Shown here: piece after piece, positions 35,720-44,377 of the stretch | Position numbering within the stretch: position 1 is the stretch's first letter | Layout: the number at the start of each line of letters is the position of its first letter | Assembly: GCA_022764045.1 (NCBI GenBank) | Contig: JALERU010000061.1 | Coordinates: 1-64,000, forward strand | Reading direction: 5' to 3' | Length of the DNA stretch: 64,000 bases | From: Clostridiales bacterium | Lineage (GTDB): Bacteria > Bacillota > Clostridia > Oscillospirales > Oscillospiraceae | Program-made: the position numbers and the translations under genes | The notes under the pieces: model-generated | What the model saw: the letters and a program-made list of their open reading frames with translations, nothing else | Database searches by the model: none | What the model was told of the DNA's origin: nothing

Positions 35720-36076
35720 GTGGAACAAACCATTCTGGATTATGTGGTGGAAAAGACCCGCGCCCTGATGGCGGCGGAGACCTGCAGCAGCGAGGCCAAG
35801 CAGGCCGCCCAAGCCTGGCTGGACGCCGTAGGCACCGATAGAGAGCGGGAAGAGACCGGAACGTACCTCCAGGAGCTGGAGGAGGACGTTGTCACCATCG
35901 ACGAGCTCATTGCCTTTGCCGAGTCTGCGGCGGGCAAGGGCGTTTTCGGCGAAGGCGCGGCCAAGGTGTCCCAGCAGGCCCGTCAGGCCAAACAGGCGGG
36001 AGCGAAATACTGCTTCTGCCCGGCCTGCACCGCGGCGGCGGCCATTTTGGAGAAGAAGGACCTCCTGCTGAAGTAA
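35720..36076 (+). CDS. Unknown small protein with C-terminal CxCPAC motif
   Basis: 118 aa, soluble, Ala/Glu-rich and helical (EQTILDYVVEKTRALMAAETCSSEAKQAAQAWLDAV). A central acidic helix and a C-terminal YCFCPACTAAAAILEKKD follow. The CxCxxC cluster could bind zinc or an iron-sulfur centre, or be redox-active. GTG start behind AGAAGGA. No family is recognised. Followed by hairpins (CGTGTGC/GCACACG at 36090-36106) and repeats. Confidence 0.65.
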   Translation: MEQTILDYVVEKTRALMAAETCSSEAKQAAQAWLDAVGTDREREETGTYLQELEEDVVTIDELIAFAESAAGKGVFGEGAAKVSQQARQAKQAGAKYCFCPACTAAAAILEKKDLLLK

Positions 36077-36169
36077 GATGAGCCGGCCGCGTGTGCGCAG
36101 CACACGGGTTTCTTGAGGAAAGGATTGCATCGAGAAACAGGATCAGAGGTCACGGAAGAGGAAGCGACC

Positions 36170-36265
36170 CTGTGTGGCTTATGTAGAAAACTACCGTAGC
36201 AAAAACCCCAACGCAGCATAGCTGACTGATGAGGGGGCGATTTCGGAGTGACGGCGGGTAGAGGA
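36170..36265 (+). repeat. Dispersed palindromic repeat, copy 7 (fragment)
   Basis: Only the CTGTGTGGCTTATGTAGAAAAC middle and the ACTGATGAGGGGGCGAT end remain; the GGCTTCCCC...GGGGAAGC stem is deleted. Confidence 0.75.
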
Positions 36266-36545
36266 ATCCCGTTGCCACTTTGGGCGGGTGCGTCTATTAC
36301 CAACGCCGAGGAATCCTCAAGGCTCGCCCTCATCCGACCCGGCCTGCGGCCGGCCCACCTTCCCCCCCAGGGGAAGGCGATTGGCAAGCCCTGCATGGCT
36401 CACTGTAGAAAACTACCGTAGTTAATAACTCCAACGTATCGTAGTAGCGTAGGCTTCCCCTCGGGGGGAAGCTGTCAGCGGAGCTGACTGATGAGGGGGC
36501 GATTTCGTAGTAACGGTGGGTAGAAAAATCCCGTTGCCACCTTGA
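36266..36545 (+). repeat. Dispersed palindromic repeat, copy 8
   Basis: A complete unit in tandem with copy 7: GGGCGGGTGCGTCTATTACC to ACTGATGAGGGGGCGATTTCGTAGTAACGG. It ends just upstream of the carbonic anhydrase gene. Confidence 0.85.
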
Positions 36546-36579
36546 ACGATCCCCCTGTGCGCGAAGGAGGCGCAAACCA

Positions 36580-37128
36580 ATGATCGAAGAAATGTTAGCC
36601 TACAACAAAAAGTTCGTAGAAGAAAAGATGTATGAGCAGTACGCTACCAGCAAGTATCCCAACAAGAAGATCGCCATTCTCACCTGCATGGATACCCGGC
36701 TGGTGGAGCTGCTGCCCGCGGCCCTGGGCCTGAAAAACGGGGATGTGAAGATCATCAAAAACGCCGGGGGCGTGGTGACCAACCCCTTCGGCAGCGTCAT
36801 TCGCTCGCTGCTGGTGGCCATCATCGAGCTGGGAGTGGAGGAGATCATGGTCATCGGCCACACCGACTGCGGCGTGCAGCACATCGACAGCGAGATGATG
36901 ATCGGCCACATGAAGGCCCGGGGGATCTCCCAGGAGTCCATCGACCTGATGAAATACTGCGGCATCGACTTTGAAAGCTGGCTGGCGGGCTTCGACACCG
37001 TGGAGCAGTCGGTGACCGACACCGTGAACACCATCCGCAACCACCCCCTCATGCCCCAGGACATCCGCGTGGGCGGCTACGTCATCGACACGGAGACCGG
37101 CGCCCTGACCACCGTGTGCAAGGCGTAA
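36580..37128 (+). CDS. Beta-class carbonic anhydrase
   Basis: 182 aa. Interconverts CO2 and bicarbonate in the cytoplasm. Zinc ligands are seen in LTCMDTRL (Cys with the Asp/Arg dyad) and GHTDCGVQH (His, Cys). The fold is the short YtiB-like beta-CA type common in Firmicutes. ATG behind GCGAAGGAGGCGC. An MBL-fold gene follows after 4 bp, so the pair is likely cotranscribed. Confidence 0.95.
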   Translation: MIEEMLAYNKKFVEEKMYEQYATSKYPNKKIAILTCMDTRLVELLPAALGLKNGDVKIIKNAGGVVTNPFGSVIRSLLVAIIELGVEEIMVIGHTDCGVQHIDSEMMIGHMKARGISQESIDLMKYCGIDFESWLAGFDTVEQSVTDTVNTIRNHPLMPQDIRVGGYVIDTETGALTTVCKA

Positions 37129-37132
37129 CGAC

Positions 37133-37777
37133 ATGATTCAAGCCATCCCCTCTGGCGCCACCAACTGCTACCTCCTCCGCTCCGACGGGGGCGGGCCGGC
37201 CATTTTGGTGGACGCCGGCACGGCGGCGGACCAAACCTTTCTTTCAAAGCTGTCCGCCTGCCTCCCGCCCCAGGACCTTGCCCTGGTGATCCTCACCCAC
37301 GGCCACTACGACCATGTGGGCCACGCCGCCCGGCTCCAGGGGGAGTACGGGGTGCCCGTGGCCATCCACCCCGGCGACCGGGAGATGGTGACCCAGGGGT
37401 CTCTAACCTGCCCTCCCGGCCGGGGATTGCTGGGCGGGATCATCCGCCGGGCCACTTTGCGCACCGTGGAGAAGAGCCGCTACACCCCCTTCACCCCGGA
37501 CCGGTTGCTGGCCCCCGGTCCCTTGCCGGGGTTCCCCGGGGTGGAGGTCGTATCCCTGCCCGGCCACACCCCCGGCTCCATCGGGGTGGTGTTTGAAGGC
37601 TGCCTGCTGGCCGGGGACGTGGTGATGAACCTCCCCCTGCCCGCCCTGCCCTGGCTGGCGGAGGACTTCCTCACTGCCCGAAAGAGCCTGACGGCCCTGG
37701 CGGGGCGATCCTTTGTAAAAATTTATCCCGGCCACGGCCGGCCCATCCACGGGGCCTGGCTGGACCGGAAGAGATGA
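37133..37777 (+). CDS. Glyoxalase II-like metallo-beta-lactamase-fold hydrolase
   Basis: 214 aa. The zinc site reads LTHGHYDHVGH (HxHxDH), then LPGHTPGSIGV, LLAGDVVMN and YPGHGRPI. It is shorter than the three MBL paralogues near mnmA and belongs to a different, glyoxalase II/YcbL-like group. Substrate unknown, possibly thioesters. ATG four bases after the carbonic anhydrase stop with only a weak ribosome site, so translational coupling is likely. Confidence 0.88.
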   Translation: MIQAIPSGATNCYLLRSDGGGPAILVDAGTAADQTFLSKLSACLPPQDLALVILTHGHYDHVGHAARLQGEYGVPVAIHPGDREMVTQGSLTCPPGRGLLGGIIRRATLRTVEKSRYTPFTPDRLLAPGPLPGFPGVEVVSLPGHTPGSIGVVFEGCLLAGDVVMNLPLPALPWLAEDFLTARKSLTALAGRSFVKIYPGHGRPIHGAWLDRKR

Positions 37778-37810
37778 AAACACCGCCTGCCAAACCGGCA
37801 GGCGGTGTTT
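37778..37810. terminator. Bidirectional intrinsic terminator
   Basis: AAACACCGCCTGCC/GGCAGGCGGTGTTT between convergent genes ending at 37777 (+) and 37819 (-). Confidence 0.88.
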
Positions 37811-37818
37811 CGATTGGG

Positions 37819-39207
37819 TTACGAGGGCTGCGCCATCACGCGGTCGGCGGAGCGGAGGGTTTTCCGCAGGAAGATGGAGCTCATCAGCAGGGACATGAGC
37901 TCTGCGATGGGGAAGGCCAGCCATACCAGGGTCAGGTTCCCCGTTTGGGACAGCAGCCAGGCGGCGGGGAGAAGGACCACCAACTGCCGGCACACCGAGA
38001 CCACCAGGCTGTACAGGGGGTTGCCGATGGCCTGGCACACCGAGCCGGACACGATACAGAAGCCGGCCAGCAGGAAGTGGGTGCCGATGATCCGCAGGGC
38101 GGGGATGCCAATGGAGAGCATGTGCTCCGAGGCGTCGAACAGGGAGAGCAGGGGGCCGGGGACCAGCTCAAAGACGGCCAAGCCAACGGCCATAATGGAC
38201 ACGGCGGTGGCGATGGACAGCTTGATGGTCTTCTTCACCCGGTCGGGCTTTTTGGCCCCGTAGTTGTAGGCGATGATGGGCACCATGCCGTTGTTCAGGC
38301 CGAAGACGGGCATGAAGATAAAACTTTGGAGCTTGAAATAGGCTCCGAACACCGCCGTGGCCGTGGTGGTGAAGGAGATGAGAATCCGGTTCAGGCCAAA
38401 GACCATGATCGAGCCGATACACTGCATGATGATGGAGGGGAAGCCGATGCGGTAAATATTCTTCACCGTGGGCCCGTGGAAGCGGATGTGCTTCAGGGAG
38501 AGGTGGATATCCGGGTTGCACTTCAGGTTCATCATCAGGGCGGCCACGGCGGCGGTGCACTGGCCGATGACGGTGGCCACGGCGGCGCCCGCTACCCCCA
38601 GCCGGGGGGCGCCGAAGAGCCCAAAGATAAAGATGGGGTCCAGGGCGATGTTCAGCAGAGCCCCCAGCAGTTGGGTGCACATGGACAGGTGGGTCCGCCC
38701 GGTGGACTGGAGCAGCCGCTCAAAGGTAAACTGGCAGCAGATGCCGATGGAGCAGCCCAGGCAGAGTTTGGCATAGATGGTGCCGGAGGTGACAATCTCC
38801 TCCACGTCGGTTTGCAGCAGGAAGAAGGTGTGAGAGAAGGTCAGGCCAATGACGCAGAACACCACGAAGGAGGCCAGGGCCAGAAAGATCCCTGTGTTGG
38901 CGGCCCGGTCGGCCTTCTCCTGCTCCTTGGCCCCCAAGGACCGGGAGAGTAGGGCGTTCATGCCCACGGTGGTGCCCGCGCAGACGGCGATCATCAGGTT
39001 CTGCAGAGGGAAGGCCAGAGAGACAGCGGTCAGGGCGTTTTCGCTGAGCCGGGAGACAAAGACGCTGTCCACAATGTTGTACATGGCCTGCACCAGCATG
39101 GAGATCATCATGGGCACCGCCATGCCGGCCAGAAGCTTTCCCACGGGCTGCACGCCCATCTTGTTTTCTGCGGGGGTGCCCGAAGCTGAAATCGGTTGGG
39201 ATGGCAT
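37819..39207 (-). CDS. MATE-family multidrug/Na+ antiporter
   Basis: 462 aa, twelve hydrophobic segments in two homologous halves. The N-terminal PVGKLLAGMAVPMMISMLVQAMYNIVDSVFVSRLSENALTA is the usual MATE opening. Exports drugs or cationic metabolites using an ion gradient. ATG behind AGAGGAGTG. Monocistronic; the gap upstream to metQ has only the terminator of metQ. No regulator adjoins it. Confidence 0.94.
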   Translation of the reverse strand: MPSQPISASGTPAENKMGVQPVGKLLAGMAVPMMISMLVQAMYNIVDSVFVSRLSENALTAVSLAFPLQNLMIAVCAGTTVGMNALLSRSLGAKEQEKADRAANTGIFLALASFVVFCVIGLTFSHTFFLLQTDVEEIVTSGTIYAKLCLGCSIGICCQFTFERLLQSTGRTHLSMCTQLLGALLNIALDPIFIFGLFGAPRLGVAGAAVATVIGQCTAAVAALMMNLKCNPDIHLSLKHIRFHGPTVKNIYRIGFPSIIMQCIGSIMVFGLNRILISFTTTATAVFGAYFKLQSFIFMPVFGLNNGMVPIIAYNYGAKKPDRVKKTIKLSIATAVSIMAVGLAVFELVPGPLLSLFDASEHMLSIGIPALRIIGTHFLLAGFCIVSGSVCQAIGNPLYSLVVSVCRQLVVLLPAAWLLSQTGNLTLVWLAFPIAELMSLLMSSIFLRKTLRSADRVMAQPS

Positions 39208-39403
39208 AGTCTCAGATCACACTCCTCTTCTGTAAACATCAAAAAAATATAGAATATAGCAAGAGCATATTGTATCACAATAGGGCCCGCTGTCAATGGG
39301 TGAAAAGGACAAAAGAGGGAGCTGTTTTGGGGAACCTGGTTTCTTTTGTAAAATGGTGGAAAAAACAGAGCCATGAAAGCTGGGAAAAGCTCTCGCAAAG
39401 GAT

Positions 39404-39445
39404 CGAAAAAGAACCGCTGAGCAATTTGCTCAGCGGTTTCTTTTG
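39404..39445 (-). terminator. Intrinsic terminator of metNIQ
   Basis: AACCGCTGAGCAA/TTGCTCAGCGGTT, with A-rich plus-strand flank giving a T tract on the minus strand, 20 bp past the metQ stop. Confidence 0.88.
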
Positions 39446-39465
39446 CCATGTAAGGGAGGGGTGAA

Positions 39466-40302
39466 TTAGAACAGAGCCACAACAGCGCCGCCGTAGGTGG
39501 TTTCGATGTACTCACGGACTGCGTCGGACTGCAGAGCCTTCACCAGAGCCTGGATGGCGGGATCGTTCTCCTTGCCCTCCTTCACCACCAGCACGTTGGG
39601 ATAGGGGGTGTCTTCGGCGTCCTCGATGGCCAGGGAGTCCTTCACGGGGTTAAAGCCGGCTTCCAGGGCATAGTTGGAGTTGATGACGGAGATGTCCACC
39701 TCGTCCACGGTCTGGGGCAGCATGGCGGCTTCCAGCTCCTTGAACTGCAGGTTCTTGGGGTTCTCGGCAATGTCCTTGGCGGTGCACTCCAGGCCAGCGT
39801 CTTCCTTTAAGGTGATCAGGCCCTGGGCCTCCAGCAGCAGCAGAGCGCGGCCCTCGTTGGTGGGGTCGTTGGGCACGGCCACGGTGGCGCCGTCAGCCAG
39901 GGCGTCCAGGCTGTCGCACTTGCCGGCGTAGATGCCCATGGGCTCATTGTGGATCTTGGCCACAGGGACCAGATTGGTGCCGTTCTCCGCGTTGTAGTTG
40001 TCCAGATAGGGGGTATGCTGGAAGTAGTTGGCGTCGTCCTCGCCCTCGTCCACGGCCACGTTGGGCATGATGTAGTCGTTGTAGGTCACGATCTCCAGGG
40101 TGATGCCTTCCTCAGCCAGAACGCCCTTCACCTGCTCCAGGATCTCAGCGTGGGGAGAGGGGGAGGCGCCCACCCGCAGGGTGACGGCTTCGCCGGACTC
40201 GTTGGTGTTGGCGTCGTCGGCGGGCTCGGTGGTGTCATTGCCGCAGGCGGCCAGACCCAGGGCCATCACAAGGGCCAGGGTCAGTGCGAACAGTTTCTTC
40301 AT
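39466..40302 (-). CDS. metQ: MetQ/NlpA-family methionine-binding lipoprotein
   Basis: 278 aa. Signal peptide with lipobox LGLAAC (Cys20), acidic linker, then an NlpA domain: LRVGASPSPHAEILEQVK, DYIMPNVAVDEGEDDANYFQHTPYLD, and a C-terminal ALVKALQSDAVREYI. It captures L- or D-methionine outside the membrane for MetNI. Third gene of metN-metI-metQ; 36 bp after metI. ATG behind AAGGAGGAAC. Confidence 0.95.
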   Translation of the reverse strand: MKKLFALTLALVMALGLAACGNDTTEPADDANTNESGEAVTLRVGASPSPHAEILEQVKGVLAEEGITLEIVTYNDYIMPNVAVDEGEDDANYFQHTPYLDNYNAENGTNLVPVAKIHNEPMGIYAGKCDSLDALADGATVAVPNDPTNEGRALLLLEAQGLITLKEDAGLECTAKDIAENPKNLQFKELEAAMLPQTVDEVDISVINSNYALEAGFNPVKDSLAIEDAEDTPYPNVLVVKEGKENDPAIQALVKALQSDAVREYIETTYGGAVVALF

Positions 40303-40338
40303 TTTTTAGTTCCTCCTTAAATTATTGTGAAGAATCAT

Positions 40339-41019
40339 TTATCTCAGGCGCTTGTCCATTTTAGCGGACAGCCAACTGAAAACGGATTGGATCACCTGGA
40401 CCAGGACCACGATAAAGACCACGGTGGCCCACATGACCGAGGGGGTGAAGCGCTGGTAGCCGTAGCTCACGGCCAGGTAGCCCAGGCCGCCGGCCCCGAT
40501 GGCCCCGGCGATGGCGGTGTAGCCCAGGATGGTGATGAGGGAGATGGAAGCGCCCAGGATCAGGGAGGGCTTTGCCTCGGGCAGATAGACCTTCCACACG
40601 ATCTGAAACCGGGTGGCCCCCATGGACTGGGCGGCCTCTACCACGCCGGCGTCCACCTCTGCCAAGGAGGTCTCCACCATCCGGGCGATGAAGGGGGCGG
40701 CGGAGATCACCAGGGGCGGGATGGCCCCCCGGACCCCCATCTTGGTGCCCACGATGAGCTTGGTGAACTCCAGCAGCATGACGATGAGAATGATAAAGGG
40801 GATGGACCGGCCGATGTTGACGATCCAGCCCAGGATGCGGTTGACCCACTTCTGGGGCCAGATGCCATGGGGCTGGGTGATGTTCAGCAGCACCCCGATG
40901 GGCAGGCCGATGAGGTAGGCGAAGAGGGTGGAGACCCCGGTCATCACCAGGGTGTCCCGGGTGCCGGTGATTAAAAGGTCGCCGTATTCCGCCCAAAAGC
41001 TTGTCAAGGTCTCAAGCAT
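40339..41019 (-). CDS. metI: Methionine ABC transporter permease MetI
   Basis: 226 aa with five membrane helices. The permease EAA loop (EAAQSMGATRFQIVWKVYLPEAKPSLI) that docks MetN is present. The GRSIPFIILIVMLLEFTKLIVGTKMG region is typical of MetI. ATG overlaps the end of metN by 8 bp. Confidence 0.95.
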   Translation of the reverse strand: MLETLTSFWAEYGDLLITGTRDTLVMTGVSTLFAYLIGLPIGVLLNITQPHGIWPQKWVNRILGWIVNIGRSIPFIILIVMLLEFTKLIVGTKMGVRGAIPPLVISAAPFIARMVETSLAEVDAGVVEAAQSMGATRFQIVWKVYLPEAKPSLILGASISLITILGYTAIAGAIGAGGLGYLAVSYGYQRFTPSVMWATVVFIVVLVQVIQSVFSWLSAKMDKRLR

Positions 41020-42025
41020 GGGAGTTCACCTCCTCCACAGAAATATCCGATTGCCGCTGGAGATATTGCAGGGCCTTGGCGGTCTCCACCGGGCTTTCCG
41101 GCAGGCCCAGGAGCATGGAGCCGAAGGCCTTGCCCTCAATGTTCCGGGTGTCGGCTCCCAGGATGTTGACCTTTACCCCGCAGTCGATGGCCAGGGAAGC
41201 GATGAGGGGCTCATAGGAGGAGCCGCCGTTGAAGACCACCCGGATCACCCGGCCCACCGGCAACTGGCTGATCTTGGCCCCGTCGGGGTAGACAAACTGG
41301 CGGCCGATGTCGCTCTGGGGATTGGCGAAGATGTCGGAGACCCGGCCCGCCTCGGCCACCACGCCCCCGTCCAGGATGGCCACCCGGTGGCAGATCTCTT
41401 CGATGACGTTCATCTGGTGGGTGATGACCACCACGGTGACCCCCAACTTCTGGTTGAGCTCCTTCAGCAGCTCCAGAATGGAGGCGGTGGTGGTGGGGTC
41501 TAGGGCGGAGGTGGCCTCGTCGCACAGCAGGACCTTGGGATCGGTGGCCAGGGCCCGGGCAATGGCTACCCGCTGCTTCTGGCCGCCGGACATCTGGGCG
41601 GGATAGGCTTTTTCCCGGGCCTCCAGGCCCACCAGCTTCAGCAGCTCCCGGGCTTTCTTCACGGCCTTGGCCCGGCCCACCCCCATGAGCTCCAGGGGGA
41701 AGCAGATGTTGTCCAGGGCGTTGCGCTGCATGAGCAGGTTAAAGCTTTGGAAGATCATGCTGATGGACTTCCGGGCCTTGTTCAGCTCCTTGGTGTTCAG
41801 CTTGGTCATGTCCTGGCCGTCTACAATCACCGAGCCGGAGGTGGGGCGCTCCAGCAGGTTCATGCACCGGACCAGGGTGGATTTGCCCGCCCCGGACAGA
41901 CCGATGATGCCGAAGATTTCGCCGGATCGGATGTCGAGATTGATATCCTCCAGGGCATGCACGGCGCTCTCGCCGGTGCCGAAGGTTTTGTTCAGATGCT
42001 GGATCTGAATAATCGATTGGCTCAA
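41012..42025 (-). CDS. metN: Methionine ABC transporter ATPase MetN
   Basis: 337 aa. Walker A GLSGAGKST, signature MSGGQKQRVAIARALA, Walker B VLLCDEATSALDP and the H-loop VITHQM. A C-terminal NIL domain (~260-337, IRVVFNGGSSYEPLIASLAIDCGVKVNILGA) allows methionine feedback. The track ORF runs up through the T-box to 42289, but the TTG at 42025 preceded by AGAGGGG gives the correct N-terminus (LSQSIIQIQHLNKTFG). First gene of the metNIQ operon. Confidence 0.95.
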   Translation of the reverse strand: MSQSIIQIQHLNKTFGTGESAVHALEDINLDIRSGEIFGIIGLSGAGKSTLVRCMNLLERPTSGSVIVDGQDMTKLNTKELNKARKSISMIFQSFNLLMQRNALDNICFPLELMGVGRAKAVKKARELLKLVGLEAREKAYPAQMSGGQKQRVAIARALATDPKVLLCDEATSALDPTTTASILELLKELNQKLGVTVVVITHQMNVIEEICHRVAILDGGVVAEAGRVSDIFANPQSDIGRQFVYPDGAKISQLPVGRVIRVVFNGGSSYEPLIASLAIDCGVKVNILGADTRNIEGKAFGSMLLGLPESPVETAKALQYLQRQSDISVEEVNSHA

Positions 42026-42094
42026 TACAGTCCCCTCTTTTCTCTCTGATACTGTTTCCCGATGAAATGCTTTCCTTCTCCGCTCCGCCTGGGG

Positions 42095-42391
42095 GGAGGG
42101 GAAGGGTAAAAAAATAGCCGCCCTTGATCGAATATCAAGGACGACGTAAATCGCCGTGGTACCACCTTGGTTCGCGCGGCCTCTCGCGAGACCGGCCTTA
42201 GAGGGTGCCAGCACACCCCGGCGCGATGACGGGCGCTCCCGTCGCAGCCTAACGGGGAGGGCCCGCTCGGTGCGCGACTCCGAGACCATCTTCCACGGGG
42301 CATTCGGCGCCCCTTTCCACCTGCCGGGGCTCTCTGCGGCCTATCTCCGCGTGTACTCTTCTCTTCATTGTCTTTTTGGTGTTTGATTGTT
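42095..42391 (-). ncRNA. T-box leader controlling metNIQ
   Basis: The minus strand carries AGTA near AGAGAG (Stem I), the CCGTTA F-box region, the antiterminator consensus AAGGTGGTACCACGG (42168-42154) and a terminator CCTTGAT-attcg-ATCAAGG followed by a T tract (~42140-42109). The probable specifier is ATG at 42289-42287 in the GGAAGATGGTC loop, i.e. methionine. Uncharged tRNA-Met would stabilise the antiterminator and turn on uptake. Confidence 0.9.
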
Positions 42392-42397
42392 GCACCT

Positions 42398-42426
42398 AAT
42401 CTACACCAAAAAAGTGGCGTTGTCAA
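42398..42426 (-). promoter_or_regulatory. Promoter of the T-box/metNIQ transcript
   Basis: TTGACA (42426-42421) and TAGATT (42403-42398), 17-bp spacer, reading into the T-box leader. Confidence 0.8.
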
Positions 42427-42476
42427 GGACTTTTTGCGGGAAATTTCCCGCCTTTTTTGACAAAAAAGCCAAAGAG

Positions 42477-42504
42477 CGCGGGCCTGGGAAACCCCGGGCC
42501 CGCG
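42477..42504 (-). terminator. Hairpin after the 56-aa gene
   Basis: CGCGGGCC/GGCCCGCG stem with GG/CC extension; on the minus strand a T-rich stretch follows at a short distance. It separates the small-gene operon from metNIQ. Confidence 0.65.
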
Positions 42505-42536
42505 TTTTCAGACTGGCGCTGGGGCGGCGAACCCCG

Positions 42537-42707
42537 TTAAATATTGTAGCGGAATTGCCGGATCAGATAGTCCACATCGTCATCCATGGGACCATACTGG
42601 GCGTACAGGGCGTCTCGGATCTGGCGCAGCAGCTCCTTGTTCCCGCTGTCGTTGGCCGCTTTGATGGCGGCCAGGTAACGGTTGTACTCACTGGACGGAA
42701 TTGACAT
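42537..42707 (-). CDS. Small hypothetical protein, 56 aa
   Basis: Below the track size limit. Minus strand MSIPSSEYNRYLAAIKAAND and on to DDDVDYLIRQFRYNI. The ribosome site AAAGGAGG is excellent. Helical and charged, with a LLRQIRDALYAQYG segment. It starts 20 bp after the stop of the membrane-anchored gene upstream, so they share an operon. No family recognised. Confidence 0.7.
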   Translation of the reverse strand: MSIPSSEYNRYLAAIKAANDSGNKELLRQIRDALYAQYGPMDDDVDYLIRQFRYNI

Positions 42708-42727
42708 GATGATACCTCCTTTGCAAG

Positions 42728-43435
42728 TTAGCCAATATAAATGCCGTACCCGGCGTCGTATACATTAAATCGATTCTGGGGAAACTCATTTCGCAGCATG
42801 GACACGACATATTCTAATGCGTAAGCACTGCCGGCACGTGGGATTTGTAATGTGCATGTGAGGTCGATGGTTCCATACGGATAGTCAGAGATTTCCAGCT
42901 CATAGGAATCGATCCATCCGCGGGGAAAGTAAAGTTTTACATCTGTGACGACTGTTTTGAATAATATGGTGTAAAACATCTGATAGCAGCATGTTTGAAG
43001 GATGTTTATCTTCGTGGTAGTGTCCCCGGCTTCATACTTTTCCCAGTCTTCCTTTGAAACCCACTCCGGCTTAAAACAGAGTGGGGCGGTATCTCCCGAT
43101 GTAATAGAAACGCTATGAGTGATATCGTGAAGAGGCGAGGTGTACGCCTCTTCGATTGCCATCTTAAGCTGATAGTTGCGATATTCATAAAAATCATCTT
43201 GATGAATTAAGGAAATGCTTGTTACGTATGTGTCGCTGTCTGCTTGGTTGATTTGATTCATAGACCGCACAAACCCTCTCAGTTCAGAGAGCATCCGGTT
43301 GACATCGCCGTTTGTCCTTACGCTCTGCTCTATTTGCTGCCGGCGTATTGCCGCAGCTTCTTTTTCTTTTTTCCTGTGATGATGATAACCCACGCCAATT
43401 ACAATAAGAATTATAACAAATACACCCATCTTCAA
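42728..43435 (-). CDS. Membrane-anchored hypothetical protein
   Basis: 235 aa. A single N-terminal helix (~3-18, MGVFVIILIVIGVGY) is followed by HHHRKKEKE and a ~210-residue soluble domain. A heptad-like segment RRQQIEQSVRTNGDVNRMLSELRGFVRS is present, and C-terminal beta-rich sequence. No cysteine pattern or catalytic motif. Lower GC than neighbours. Function unknown. The ~280 bp upstream hold AT-rich sequence and the ABC operon's terminator. Confidence 0.65.
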   Translation of the reverse strand: MKMGVFVIILIVIGVGYHHHRKKEKEAAAIRRQQIEQSVRTNGDVNRMLSELRGFVRSMNQINQADSDTYVTSISLIHQDDFYEYRNYQLKMAIEEAYTSPLHDITHSVSITSGDTAPLCFKPEWVSKEDWEKYEAGDTTTKINILQTCCYQMFYTILFKTVVTDVKLYFPRGWIDSYELEISDYPYGTIDLTCTLQIPRAGSAYALEYVVSMLRNEFPQNRFNVYDAGYGIYIG

Positions 43436-43629
43436 ATACCCTTCTAATTGATTCCATCATGTATGGAAAAGGGGATTGACAAAAACCCCTTCCAATCGAC
43501 GATTTCTTTTATAATATACCATTATTTCAAAATATTTTCAATACCTAATATAACCTCTATGTTCCTCAGGAATTGATTTGCTGGGGGACGCCATTCCCGC
43601 GGCCCGGCTGATCGAGGTGATGAAACAGG

Positions 43630-43675
43630 AAACCCCTCCGTGTTCCAACGGGTAACCGTTGACACAGAGGGGTTT
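43630..43675 (-). terminator. Intrinsic terminator of the GntR-ABC operon
   Basis: AAACCCCTC..GTGT pairs with ACAC..GAGGGGTTT around a large loop, 45 bp past the permease stop. Confidence 0.75.
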
Positions 43676-43719
43676 CTTTGACCAAATCCGGCGGGATCGG
43701 CTCTGGCCGGCGGGGGGCG

Positions 43720-44337
43720 TCACCCCACCCGGCGCAGGAGCTGCCGCTGGGCCACGGGCACCGAGGCCAGGCACAGCCCCAGGGCCAGCAGGAGGGCCAC
43801 CGGCGCGGCAGGGATCAGAGAGGCGGAGGACAGGGAGAGGGCTTCTCCCAGCAGGGCGGTCAGCCCTGCGCCGAGGATCAGGATGAGGATGCAGAAGAAC
43901 ATCATATAGATCCGCCCCTTCTCCACGCCCACCCGGAAGAGATAGGGGAAAAAGAGGGCCTGGGCCACCAGGATCACGGCCAAGACGTACAGCAGCATGG
44001 CCAGGTCCTTTCCAGCGGGCAGGTGGCCGGGAGAGAACAGGAAGAGCCCGATGACGTTCATCAACGCCCCGAACAGGGCGGCGCCCCAACCAAAGACGTA
44101 CCGGCTGAAGACCACCGACCGGGTGGAGTAGGGGAGCATGGCGGCAAAGTCGTCCCACTTGGCCCGCTCGTCATAAGCCATGAGGCTCATGGGGATCATA
44201 ATCCCGGCGTAAATGACAAAGAACAGGCTCAGATTCAGGGCCTGGTTGGGGATCAGGCAGAACAGGGCCACCAGGAAGAGGATGTATTTCATCTGCTTCC
44301 ACAGCACGCAGAAGTCTTTATACAGTAAGGCTTTCAT
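43720..44337 (-). CDS. ABC-2-type transporter permease
   Basis: 205 aa with about six helices. The N-terminal MKALLYKDFCVLWKQMKYILFLVALFCLIP is typical of the ABC-2 permeases linked to YtrA-type GntR regulators. The segment MSLMAYDERAKWDDFAAMLPYSTRSVVFSRYVFG is a recurrent cytoplasmic motif of this group. Third member of the GntR/ATPase/permease operon. Likely an exporter of an antimicrobial or lipid-active compound; the substrate is not seen. Confidence 0.85.
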   Translation of the reverse strand: MKALLYKDFCVLWKQMKYILFLVALFCLIPNQALNLSLFFVIYAGIMIPMSLMAYDERAKWDDFAAMLPYSTRSVVFSRYVFGWGAALFGALMNVIGLFLFSPGHLPAGKDLAMLLYVLAVILVAQALFFPYLFRVGVEKGRIYMMFFCILILILGAGLTALLGEALSLSSASLIPAAPVALLLALGLCLASVPVAQRQLLRRVG

Positions 44338-44377
44338 AGAACAGGATTCCTTTCTGAGAATTTACCATTGGCATTTG

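Noticed and set aside
39270-39464. 64-aa plus-strand ORF in front of metQ's 3' end
   Set aside because: It runs through the metQ terminator hairpin and has no ribosome site.
42022-42426. 134-aa minus-strand ORF and upstream extension of metN
   Set aside because: The region is the T-box leader; the reading frames are incidental.
43538-44158. 206-aa minus-strand ORF overlapping the ABC permease
   Set aside because: Out of frame with the real permease and Arg/Gly/Pro-rich; it also reads through the operon terminator.
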